Positions 1 to 5,451 of a DNA stretch of 8,114 nucleotides are shown here, in pieces. The stretch spans positions 1-8,114 of the forward strand of contig CANFNN010000124.1 in the NCBI GenBank assembly GCA_947448095.1. The letters are read 5' to 3'. A program made the position numbers and the translations under genes. The stretch comes from Bacteriovoracaceae bacterium (GTDB taxonomy: Bacteria > Bdellovibrionota > Bacteriovoracia > Bacteriovoracales > Bacteriovoracaceae). The stretch's first letter is position 1; each line of letters opens with the position of its first letter. The notes beneath the pieces are model-generated. The model was not told the origin of the DNA, searched no databases, and worked only from the letters and a program-made list of their open reading frames with translations.

Positions 1-2
1 AG

Positions 3-263
3 AATGAAAAGTATTTTCAGGAATTAAAAAAATCTGAGATCTCTAATTTAAGTCAAAAGCGATCTTATGAAGTTTTGGTTCGATTAACGTCCAAAAATAT
101 TGGCCTTGAATCCATGAAGATTATCGAGCAGCTTCAGAGCTGGAAAAAACCAACTAAGAATGATTTATCCAGGATGGAAACCAAAGTGAAACATCAATTT
201 GAAGCCTTAAAAAAAGGCCTCAACCAAAGACTGATTCAAATCACTGAAGACCGGACTAAGTAA
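3..263 (+). CDS. 3' end of an unidentified lysine-rich protein gene (5' end outside window)
   Basis: This frame is open from the window edge to a TAA stop at 261-263, giving 86 C-terminal residues. The reading frame has no stop before the edge, so the gene most likely begins outside the window. In-frame TTG (75) and ATG (114) codons exist, but no clear ribosome-binding site precedes them. The fragment is rich in Lys, Glu, Gln and Leu and looks helical (for example SMKIIEQLQSWKKP, then a KHQFEALKKGL segment). No catalytic motif, signal peptide or membrane segment is visible, and I do not recognise the family. Its last 8 bases overlap the 3' end of the convergent minus-strand hydrolase gene. 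Coding status is fairly likely from the uninterrupted frame; function is unknown. Confidence 0.6.
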   Translation, partial: NEKYFQELKKSEISNLSQKRSYEVLVRLTSKNIGLESMKIIEQLQSWKKPTKNDLSRMETKVKHQFEALKKGLNQRLIQITEDRTK

Positions 264-1128
264 AAATCTGCATCACTTTTTCGTCTGTCGCAGGGAATTT
301 TTCAAGTACTTCAGGCTCGCCATTCTTTAAATCAATTTTGGCTCCCCAGGTCTTGATGTCGTGCTCAAAGATCATGGTTTTTTTACTTTGCGAGATAAAT
401 TGATAAAATTCTTGTTTGTCCTTAGTGGTCTGGCCAGGAGCTATGTCATAACCCATGACCCAAGGAATGGGGATGTGGTGAGCAGTCGGCACAAGGTCGG
501 CCATATAGATGAAATTCTCATCCCACGCGTGCATGAGATAGGGAGTATGGCCGAAAGAGCATTTAAAATGAATGGTATCCGCCTCGTCGCTGAGAATGAC
601 TCCCTCGTTTCCACTGAGCCAATGAACCTTTCCACTGCTTTCGGCGCTATCAATTAATGTCTTAAAATACTGGTCATGAAAGGAGCCCGAATCTCTAGCA
701 GTAGGGTTAAGAGCGTATTCATAGTGCTGCCGATGAATATGCAATGTCGCTTTAGGAAATAGTAAGTGATGAGGATCCTCACTGCCTAATCCTCCCACAT
801 GATCAAAATGCAGATGGGAGATAATAAGGTCAGTTATATCAGAAGGATTTAGATTGAATTGGTCTTTGAGAATTTGCACCAGAGGATTTTTCATCCCTTC
901 AACCCCAAAACGGGCGTCAAACTTATCCCCGTGGTAGTCCCCAATACCCGTATCAATCAGGATGTTTTTGTGGGTGGTTTGGATCAACATGACACGGAGG
1001 CTCAATTGGATTCTGTTTAATTCATCCGCTGCGATGGCTTTTTGCCACAAAGGTTTAGGAATAATTCCAAACATTGCCCCGCCATCAAGCTTAAATACTG
1101 CTGGATGAAGAACGTAATATTTTTTCAT
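256..1128 (-). CDS. Metallo-beta-lactamase-fold hydrolase (AHL lactonase-like family, substrate unknown)
   Basis: The 290-residue product carries a complete dinuclear metal site of the metallo-beta-lactamase fold: HLHFDH at residues 105-110 (H105, H107, D109, H110), H194 in FGHTP, bridging D211 in MADLVP, and H255 in FEHD. The early ILIDTG strand (56-61) is also typical of the fold. Its length and motif spacing resemble the AiiA/AttM-like lactonase and methyl-parathion-hydrolase-like branch, so the reaction is probably hydrolysis of an ester, lactone or related bond. The physiological substrate cannot be read from the sequence. There is no signal peptide, so it is probably cytoplasmic. The start ATG is preceded by a GAGGTG-type ribosome-binding site (1131-1136 on the opposite strand), rather close to the ATG. 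The gene is divergent from sucC and its end overlaps the upstream convergent gene. No clear intrinsic terminator follows it. Fold assignment is firm; quorum-signal degradation is only a possibility. Confidence 0.9.
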   Translation of the reverse strand: MKKYYVLHPAVFKLDGGAMFGIIPKPLWQKAIAADELNRIQLSLRVMLIQTTHKNILIDTGIGDYHGDKFDARFGVEGMKNPLVQILKDQFNLNPSDITDLIISHLHFDHVGGLGSEDPHHLLFPKATLHIHRQHYEYALNPTARDSGSFHDQYFKTLIDSAESSGKVHWLSGNEGVILSDEADTIHFKCSFGHTPYLMHAWDENFIYMADLVPTAHHIPIPWVMGYDIAPGQTTKDKQEFYQFISQSKKTMIFEHDIKTWGAKIDLKNGEPEVLEKFPATDEKVMQIFT

Positions 1129-1161
1129 AACACCTCGCGCGTTTTTTTCGAGACCTTTTCA

Positions 1162-1189
1162 TTGATAGAGCCCGATAAATGCCTATAAT
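1162..1189 (+). promoter_or_regulatory. Sigma70-type promoter for sucC-sucD-ndk
   Basis: A -35 hexamer TTGATA (1162-1167, 5 of 6 consensus) is separated by 16 bp from a perfect -10 hexamer TATAAT (1184-1189). Transcription would start near 1196, leaving a leader of about 33 bases before the sucC ATG at 1230, with the AAGGAG site at 1220-1225. The next intrinsic terminator lies after ndk, so sucC-sucD-ndk would form one transcript. Confidence 0.75.
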
Positions 1190-1229
1190 GTCCAGCATAT
1201 ACTTTTTATTCTGGATTTTAAGGAGACCT

Positions 1230-2399
1230 ATGAACGTTCATGAGTACCAGGCAAAAGAACTTATGCGAGAGTTCGGCATTAGCGTCTTAAAGGGCGGCAT
1301 TGCAAATACTCCTGCTGAGGCAGTTGAAGTTGCAAAAAAACTAGATACGAAAGTTTGGGTTGTTAAGGCCCAAATTCATGCTGGAGGTCGCGGAAAAGGC
1401 GGCGGTGTGAAGCTTGCGAGATCACTTGAAGAAGTTGAAAAACTTGCAGGTGAAATTTTAGGCATGCAACTCGTGACTCATCAAACTGGACCTGAAGGAA
1501 AAAAAGTTCTTAAGGTTTTGATTGAGCAGGGTTGTGACATCGATCATGAGTACTACTGTGGTATCGTTCTTGACCGAGTGACTGGACAAAATACTTTCAT
1601 GGTTTCAGTTGAAGGCGGAATGGACATTGAAAAAGTGGCCCATGATACTCCTGAGAAAATCATTAAGGCGCATATCAATCCTGCTACTGGTTTTACTCCA
1701 GCTGTTGGTCGCAAACTTGGATACGCTCTTGGCCTTAAAGGTGAAACTTTAAACAAAGCGATCAAATTCTTTGATGGTCTTTATAAGCTCTACACTCAAA
1801 AAGATTGCTCAATTGCAGAAATCAATCCACTCGTGACTACTAAGTCAGGTGACGTTTTAGCTCTTGATGGAAAACTAAACTTTGATGACAACGCACTTTT
1901 TCGTCACCCAGAAATTGAGGCAATGAGAGACATTACTGAAGAATCAGCTCAAGAACTTGAAGCTGGCAAATTTGGTCTGTCTTATATCTCTTTAGACGGG
2001 AACATTGGTTGCCTCGTTAACGGTGCCGGTCTTGCGATGGGTACTCTTGATATTTTAAAAATTCACGGCGGAACTCCGGCCAACTTTCTTGACGTGGGCG
2101 GTGGCGCTACAAAAGAAACAGTTCAAAAAGCATTCACGATTATTCTTCAAGATCCAAACGTGAAAGCAATTCTTGTGAACATCTTCGGTGGAATCATGAA
2201 ATGTGACATCATTGCAAATGGCGTTGTTGATGCGGCCAAAGAGCTTTCTTTGAAAGTGCCTTTGATCGTTAGACTTGAAGGGACGAACGTTGCCCTTGGG
2301 AAGAAAATTCTAAGTGAATCAGGTCTTAAGATCACTGCTGCTAATGATCTCGCTGATGCTGCTCAAAAAGCAGTTGCAGCCGCTAAAGGAGCTAAATAA
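1230..2399 (+). CDS. sucC: Succinyl-CoA synthetase (ADP/GDP-forming) beta subunit
   Basis: SucC forms the nucleotide-binding half of the cytoplasmic enzyme that interconverts succinyl-CoA and succinate while making ATP or GTP in the TCA cycle. The 389-residue product matches the family length (E. coli 388). It starts MNVHEYQAKELM. The N-terminal ATP-grasp domain has K46 and the glycine-rich KAQIHAGGRGKGGGVK stretch (46-61). Magnesium-binding N199 (in EINP) and D213 (in ALDGK) fall at the E. coli positions. The C-terminal CoA-ligase domain includes GNIGCLVNGAG (257-267) and NIFGGIMKCD (317-326). I chose ATG 1230 because AAGGAG sits 4 bases upstream and it matches the family N terminus. An in-frame ATG at 1179 overlaps the promoter and would add a non-homologous extension. 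The stop is one base before sucD. Residue 20 is Leu, so nucleotide preference (ATP or GTP) is not assigned. Confidence 0.98.
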   Translation: MNVHEYQAKELMREFGISVLKGGIANTPAEAVEVAKKLDTKVWVVKAQIHAGGRGKGGGVKLARSLEEVEKLAGEILGMQLVTHQTGPEGKKVLKVLIEQGCDIDHEYYCGIVLDRVTGQNTFMVSVEGGMDIEKVAHDTPEKIIKAHINPATGFTPAVGRKLGYALGLKGETLNKAIKFFDGLYKLYTQKDCSIAEINPLVTTKSGDVLALDGKLNFDDNALFRHPEIEAMRDITEESAQELEAGKFGLSYISLDGNIGCLVNGAGLAMGTLDILKIHGGTPANFLDVGGGATKETVQKAFTIILQDPNVKAILVNIFGGIMKCDIIANGVVDAAKELSLKVPLIVRLEGTNVALGKKILSESGLKITAANDLADAAQKAVAAAKGAK

Positions 2400-2400
2400 T

Positions 2401-3273
2401 ATGGCCATTTTAATTAATAGAAATACTCGTTTGATCACGATCGGTCTGACTGGTAAGCAAGGAACTTTCCATACTCTTCAATCACGCGACTACGGTACTA
2501 ACGTTGTTGGTGGTGTGACTCCTGGTAAGGGCGGAACAATTCACGAAGGGATTCCTGTATTCAACACAGCTTATGAAGCGATCAAAGAAACTGGTGCTAA
2601 CGCTGCTATGGTTTTTGTTCCGCCAGCCTTTGCTGCTGACTCAATCATGGAATGTATTGAAGCAGAAATGCCTTTGATCATTGCTATTACTGAAGGTATT
2701 CCAATACAAGATATGATCAAAGTGAAAGCGATGCTGAAAGGCTCTAAGTCACGTTTGATCGGTCCAAACTGTCCGGGTGTTATCACTCCGGGTGAATGCA
2801 AAATCGGCATTATGCCTGGTCACATTCATATGCCAGGCAACGTGGGAGTTATCTCTCGTTCTGGAACTTTGACTTACGAAGCTGTTTTCCAACTCACTCA
2901 GCGTGAAATTGGTCAATCGACTTGCGTTGGTATTGGTGGAGATCCAGTTAACGGAACTAACTTTATCGATATTCTTGAAATGTTCGAAAAAGATCCAGAT
3001 ACCAAAGCTGTGATCATGATCGGTGAAATCGGTGGGACTGCTGAAACTGAAGCTGCCCGTTGGATTAAAAAGAATATGACTAAGCCAGTCGTAAGCTTTA
3101 TTGCTGGTGCTGCGGCTCCAAAAGGCAAAAGAATGGGTCACGCTGGAGCAATTATCTCCGGAGAAGACGATTCGGCCGAGGCCAAATTCAAGGTCTTGCA
3201 GGAATGTGGCGTAACAATCGCACGATCTCCAGCAGAACTTGGACAAAAGGTCGCAGAAGTATTAAAGAAGTAA
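2401..3273 (+). CDS. sucD: Succinyl-CoA synthetase alpha subunit
   Basis: SucD binds CoA and carries the histidine that is transiently phosphorylated between succinyl-CoA and the nucleotide on SucC. The product is 290 residues, the usual length (E. coli 289). The N-terminal CoA-binding Rossmann domain has GLTGKQGTFH (15-24), and GPNCPG lies at 121-126. The ligase domain has GGDPVNGT (179-186), IGEIGG (207-212) and the active-site histidine H247 in RMGHAGAI. The ATG begins one base after the sucC stop, and its AAAGGAG ribosome-binding site (2385-2391) lies inside the sucC coding end, so the two subunits are probably translationally coupled for stoichiometric production. An in-frame start at 2314, inside sucC, was rejected because it would add an unrelated extension. 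All key residues are present. Confidence 0.98.
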   Translation: MAILINRNTRLITIGLTGKQGTFHTLQSRDYGTNVVGGVTPGKGGTIHEGIPVFNTAYEAIKETGANAAMVFVPPAFAADSIMECIEAEMPLIIAITEGIPIQDMIKVKAMLKGSKSRLIGPNCPGVITPGECKIGIMPGHIHMPGNVGVISRSGTLTYEAVFQLTQREIGQSTCVGIGGDPVNGTNFIDILEMFEKDPDTKAVIMIGEIGGTAETEAARWIKKNMTKPVVSFIAGAAAPKGKRMGHAGAIISGEDDSAEAKFKVLQECGVTIARSPAELGQKVAEVLKK

Positions 3274-3298
3274 TAATAAATTTATAAGGAGCACTCAC

Positions 3299-3727
3299 AT
3301 GGCCAACGAAAAAACGCTTTCAATCATCAAACCTAACTCAACTCTTGATAACAATATCGGGAACATTATTGCTGTTTTCGAAAAAAATGGTCTTCGCGTT
3401 TCTGCCGCTAAATTCGCTAAACTTTCTAAAGAGAAAGCTGAAGGTTTTTATATCGAGCACAAAGAGCGTCCATTCTTTGGCGAATTGGTTAATTTCATGA
3501 CTTCAGGTCCAGTTATGATCATGGCCCTTGAAGGCGAAAACGCTATTACTAAAAACCGTGAGCTTATGGGTGCAACTAATCCAGCTAACGCTGCTGAAGG
3601 CACAATTCGTAAACTTTACGCTAAGTCTGTTGGTGAGAACTCAGTTCATGGTTCTGATTCAGCAACTGCTGCAGAAAGAGAAATCGCTTACTTCTTCGAA
3701 AAACACGAAGTTCTTAATCGTTTCTAA
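3299..3727 (+). CDS. ndk: Nucleoside diphosphate kinase
   Basis: Ndk moves the gamma phosphate of ATP onto other nucleoside diphosphates through a phosphohistidine, balancing NTP and dNTP pools. The 142-residue product has the family length. The active-site block is NSVHGSDS (115-122), with phosphorylated H118. Other conserved parts are K11 in IKPN, R87 to P95 (RELMGATNP) and the EGTIRKLYA segment with R104. The usual IKPD is IKPN here, a mild deviation. The start ATG is preceded by AAGGAG (3286-3291) at 7 bases. It lies 25 bp after sucD and is followed within 30 bp by an intrinsic terminator, so it closes the sucCD operon. Placement beside succinyl-CoA synthetase makes functional sense: nucleotide made there can be redistributed by Ndk, and physical Ndk-SCS association has been reported in other bacteria. 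Confidence 0.97.
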   Translation: MANEKTLSIIKPNSTLDNNIGNIIAVFEKNGLRVSAAKFAKLSKEKAEGFYIEHKERPFFGELVNFMTSGPVMIMALEGENAITKNRELMGATNPANAAEGTIRKLYAKSVGENSVHGSDSATAAEREIAYFFEKHEVLNRF

Positions 3728-3753
3728 TCCTTAAAATTTTTAAGATTGAAGAA

Positions 3754-3780
3754 GCCTCGCGAAAGCGGGGCTTTTTTTTT
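3754..3780 (+). terminator. Intrinsic terminator of sucC-sucD-ndk
   Basis: The stem pairs GCCTCGC (3754-3760) with GCGGGGC (3765-3771) over 7 bp, including one G-T (GU) pair, and closes on a GAAA loop. Nine Ts follow directly (3772-3780). It stands 26 bp after the ndk stop. A short A/T palindrome (CTTAAAA and TTTTAAG, 3730-3744) lies between the stop and the stem; its role is unclear. Confidence 0.92.
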
Positions 3781-3803
3781 GCCTTAGTTTTGTCTAGCGT
3801 CAT

Positions 3804-3847
3804 AGAAAATTTTTAATTTGGACAATCCAATTCTAAGTACTTACACT
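3804..3847 (+). promoter_or_regulatory. Promoter with UP-like A/T tract for the first outer-membrane protein gene
   Basis: The -35 is TGGACA (3819-3824, 5 of 6) and the -10 is TACACT (3842-3847, 4 of 6), with 17 bp between them. An uninterrupted A/T run (about 3804-3819) lies immediately upstream of the -35, as in UP elements of strong promoters. Start of transcription would be near 3854, placing the hairpin at 3874-3896 inside a leader of about 63 bases. Confidence 0.5.
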
Positions 3848-3873
3848 TATTCCATTACGAATGATTTTTATAA

Positions 3874-3896
3874 ACTTCCTCTTTTAAAGAGGAAGT
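3874..3896 (+). repeat. Perfect inverted repeat (leader hairpin) upstream of the first outer-membrane protein gene
   Basis: ACTTCCTCTT (3874-3883) is exactly complementary to AAGAGGAAGT (3887-3896), giving a 10-bp stem with a TTA loop. It ends 20 bases before the ATG at 3917 and leaves the AAAAGGA ribosome-binding site (3905-3911) free. No T-run follows, so it is not an intrinsic terminator. A stabilising 5' leader hairpin, as known for E. coli ompA mRNA, or a protein or small-RNA target are the likeliest roles; this is inference. Confidence 0.75.
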
Positions 3897-3916
3897 CACA
3901 TTTCAAAAGGATTGAT

Positions 3917-4477
3917 ATGAAATTGTTTCTCTGCGCAGTCGTTGCTCTTGCTTCACTAAGTGCCTTCGCTCAAAAGAGCATGGTAACTCTTTCTGGTTAT
4001 GAAACTGGAACTTCTACTGATAGATCTTTAGATCTTGCTTCAGGCTCAGGCTCAAATCCTCATGTTTACGCTACAAATATTGCTCTTAACTATGCTTATT
4101 CAGTAACTGATGCTGTTCAAGTTGGTGCAAAATACAAAAACTTCAGAGAAGAAACTTCTGGCTCTGCAAGTGCTCAATCTTCTAAGACTCTAGGTCTTCA
4201 AGTTATTTATAACTTTGCTGGTAAGTTAACTGACACAGATTATGCAGCTGTTCATTACGACACAAAAACTATGACTCAATCAAACGACAAGACAAACACT
4301 TGGACTGCTGAATACGGTCACCGCTTTAGCCTTGGAAATCTTTGGGGTATGAACTTCAACTATTCTCCATCTGCTAGCCTTGCTTTCGCTAAGACTTCTC
4401 CAGCAGCTTCTGGATCTGATGATTCTTCTACAACATCTTTTACACTTAACTTCGTTAAGTTTGATGTTCTTTTCTAA
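3917..4477 (+). CDS. Small outer-membrane beta-barrel protein, paralogue 1
   Basis: The 186-residue product begins with a clear Sec signal peptide, MKLFLCAVVALASLSAFA, with likely cleavage after A18. The mature part alternates polar and hydrophobic residues in short strands (for example NIALNYAY 54-61, AVQVGAKYKNF 66-76, TLGLQVIYNF 91-100, MNFNYSP 145-151) separated by Ser/Thr/Gly/Asp-rich loops. It ends in KFDVLF, a C-terminal aromatic typical of BAM-assembled barrels. The exact family and the transported molecule, if any, are unknown. An in-frame start at 3818 was rejected: it would bury the signal peptide behind 33 residues, while ATG 3917 has AAAAGGA at 3905-3911. The codon choice is strongly biased to GCT, CTT and TCT like the sucCD genes, and with the promoter, leader hairpin and dedicated terminator this suggests an abundant protein. 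It resembles the next gene product along its length. Confidence 0.88.
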   Translation: MKLFLCAVVALASLSAFAQKSMVTLSGYETGTSTDRSLDLASGSGSNPHVYATNIALNYAYSVTDAVQVGAKYKNFREETSGSASAQSSKTLGLQVIYNFAGKLTDTDYAAVHYDTKTMTQSNDKTNTWTAEYGHRFSLGNLWGMNFNYSPSASLAFAKTSPAASGSDDSSTTSFTLNFVKFDVLF

Positions 4478-4502
4478 TTTCGACTTAGTCGTATAGAATA
4501 TG

Positions 4503-4529
4503 GCCCCGCTTTATGCGGGGCTTTTTTTT
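4503..4529 (+). terminator. Intrinsic terminator after the first outer-membrane protein gene
   Basis: A perfect 7-bp stem, GCCCCGC (4503-4509) with GCGGGGC (4515-4521), closes on a TTTAT loop and is followed by eight Ts (4522-4529). It begins 25 bp after the stop codon at 4477, making that gene a single-gene transcription unit. Its right arm and T-run are the same as in the terminator at 3754-3780. Confidence 0.93.
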
Positions 4530-4598
4530 GCCCAAATTCCGAACCAATTTCCTTCTGTCTAGAATCACTGCTCCCTCATTCGCAATTCATCCCAAAAC

Positions 4599-4627
4599 TT
4601 GCCCTCGTCTAGGCCATTGCCTATGAC
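4599..4627 (+). promoter_or_regulatory. Weak candidate promoter for the second outer-membrane protein gene
   Basis: TTGCCC (4599-4604) and TATGAC (4622-4627) are each 4 of 6 to consensus and are spaced by 17 bp. A promoter is expected between the terminator ending at 4529 and the gene at 4698, but this match is modest. The 5' leader would contain an imperfect dyad (TGGTT 4661-4665 with AACCA 4673-4677) just upstream of the ribosome-binding site. Nothing else convincing is seen in the 168-bp gap. Confidence 0.25.
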
Positions 4628-4697
4628 TTTGCAGGAGGCAGTCCCTAAACTCTGGCTAACTGGTTTAACTTTAACCAAGTAACACAAAGGGGACAGC

Positions 4698-5315
4698 ATG
4701 AAAAAGCTACTTGCGCTCGGCCTGGCCACTCTCAGTTTTAGTGCACTCGCAGACTTTCGAAGAGACTCTAAATTCATGCAAAAAATGGAGACGACTCCTG
4801 CCTCAGAGGGCGTGAGACACATGTTCGAATTTAATGTGGATTCTATTTTAGGGGCTGCCGTTTCTTTTGATAAATCTAAGGTCAAAGGATCCGATGCCTC
4901 GAATGATACGAAGGCGAATGTTTCCTTGAACTACGCTTATGGAATCGCTCCGCTGGTTCAATTAGGGATGCGGTTTAATTACTTCAATGGAATTGCTGGA
5001 AGTAGTGAGCACGAGAATCTGGACTTCTCGGTAGGTGGTATTTTGAACAATATGGAAGATTTCAAACAATCAGCTTACGTATCTCTTTACCTTGGTGCAG
5101 GTTGGTCTCAGGACTTTGGGGCGAATTCTAGGGATGATCTGCGTTTTGCCACAATCGCCATCGGTAAACGATTTCCGCTTGATCAGTTTGGCCTTAAACA
5201 CGTCACCTATACCCCTGAAGTTGCGATCAAAAATGTGACTTCAACCACCAGTAGCGGTCTGGATTACTCCCAATCCGTTCAACTTCGAGTGCTTCAGTTC
5301 TCAGTCTTTTTCTAG
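4698..5315 (+). CDS. Small outer-membrane beta-barrel protein, paralogue 2
   Basis: The 205-residue product starts with a Sec signal peptide, MKKLLALGLATLSFSALA, with likely cleavage before D19. The mature chain shows amphipathic strands (NVSLNYAYGI 74-83, LVQLGMRFNYF 86-96, SAYVSLYLGAGW 125-136, LRFATIAIGKRF 148-159, SVQLRVLQFSVFF 193-205) and ends in Phe, as outer-membrane barrels do. Shared blocks show it is a paralogue of the preceding gene product: LNYAYG 77-82 matches LNYAYS there, and GKRFPLDQFG 156-165 followed by YTPEVAI matches GHRFSLGNLWG followed by YSPSASL. Its start is supported by AAAGGGG (4686-4692) at 5 bases. Its codon use is less biased than that of paralogue 1, suggesting lower expression. 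No clear terminator follows, so transcripts may read into the carD leader. Function beyond outer-membrane location is unknown. Confidence 0.87.
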   Translation: MKKLLALGLATLSFSALADFRRDSKFMQKMETTPASEGVRHMFEFNVDSILGAAVSFDKSKVKGSDASNDTKANVSLNYAYGIAPLVQLGMRFNYFNGIAGSSEHENLDFSVGGILNNMEDFKQSAYVSLYLGAGWSQDFGANSRDDLRFATIAIGKRFPLDQFGLKHVTYTPEVAIKNVTSTTSSGLDYSQSVQLRVLQFSVFF

Positions 5316-5388
5316 GTTTTAGGGAAATGGCCTCTAAAATGGGCAAAGTGAAAGGGCAATTTGCAGGTCTGTAAAAGATTCAAAGCCC

Positions 5389-5417
5389 TAGAAACTATAA
5401 CGCGTGTGCGTTATAGT
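5389..5417 (+). promoter_or_regulatory. Candidate promoter for the CarD-family gene
   Basis: TAGAAA (5389-5394, 4 of 6) and TATAGT (5412-5417, 5 of 6) are 17 bp apart. The start would fall near 5424, after the left arm of the long inverted repeat, so transcripts from this promoter would carry an unpaired ribosome-binding site. The -10 lies inside the right arm of the palindrome at 5392-5419. Confidence 0.4.
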
Positions 5418-5419
5418 TT
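5392..5419. repeat. Perfect 12-bp-arm palindrome, candidate operator or hairpin
   Basis: AAACTATAACGC (5392-5403) and GCGTTATAGTTT (5408-5419) are exact reverse complements around a GTGT centre. At DNA level it fills the space from just after the candidate -35 through the -10, the usual place of a repressor operator. At RNA level it would form a stable 12-bp, 4-base-loop hairpin. No proper T-run follows (GATTGTC), so a terminator role is unlikely. The binding protein is unknown. Confidence 0.75.
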
Positions 5420-5451
5420 GATTGTCATATGCCCATTTTAGAGGAGTTCTC

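Larger units (their letters stand above)
5331..5444 (+). repeat. Long-range 15-bp inverted repeat spanning the carD leader and covering its ribosome-binding site
   Basis: CCTCTAAAATGGGCA (5331-5345) is the exact reverse complement of TGCCCATTTTAGAGG (5430-5444). The right arm contains the GAGG of the carD ribosome-binding site (GAGGAG, 5441-5446), so an RNA that includes both arms would pair out that site. Between the arms lie a possible 5-bp helix (AGGGC 5353-5357 with GCCCT 5385-5389) and the perfect 12-bp-arm hairpin at 5392-5419, giving a three-way-junction-like fold. The arms begin 16 bp after the upstream stop codon. Confidence 0.8.

Noticed and set aside
204..218. GCCTT/AAGGC dyad with an A-run loop as terminator for the minus-strand hydrolase
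   Set aside because: The short stem lies within coding sequence and no T-run follows it on the minus strand; the T-run is in the loop instead.
361..657. Open frame of 98 codons opposite the hydrolase gene
   Set aside because: It lies wholly within a conserved gene on the other strand and shows no motif; a shadow frame.
1179..1229. Upstream in-frame ATG that would lengthen sucC by 17 residues
   Set aside because: It overlaps the -10 hexamer and would lie before the transcript start; ATG 1230 has a good ribosome-binding site and matches the family N terminus.
2314..2400. Upstream start for sucD inside sucC
   Set aside because: The extension is the shifted frame of conserved sucC and does not resemble SucD; ATG 2401 gives the standard 290 residues.
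2749..3246. Open frame of 165 codons opposite sucD
   Set aside because: It is antisense to the most conserved part of sucD and has no recognisable features; its length follows from the codon use of sucD.
3818..3916. Upstream TTG start for the first outer-membrane protein
   Set aside because: It lies in the promoter region, covers the leader hairpin, and would place the signal peptide internally.
4565..4885. Open frame of 106 codons opposite the start of the second outer-membrane protein gene
   Set aside because: The sense frame has a signal peptide and barrel pattern; the antisense frame has no ribosome-binding site or motif.
5392..5425. Palindrome read as an intrinsic terminator for the second outer-membrane protein gene
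   Set aside because: The stem is AT-rich and the following bases (GATTGTCATA) do not form a T-run; the operator or leader-hairpin reading fits better.
5331..5444. Inverted repeat read as the ends of a miniature transposable element
   Set aside because: No flanking target duplication is seen and the right arm is an integral part of the carD ribosome-binding site; a single copy cannot support a mobile origin.
5422..5451. Upstream TTG start for the CarD-family gene
   Set aside because: No ribosome-binding site precedes it, the added residues are translated from the inverted repeat, and the family begins at MFNLGDHVV.
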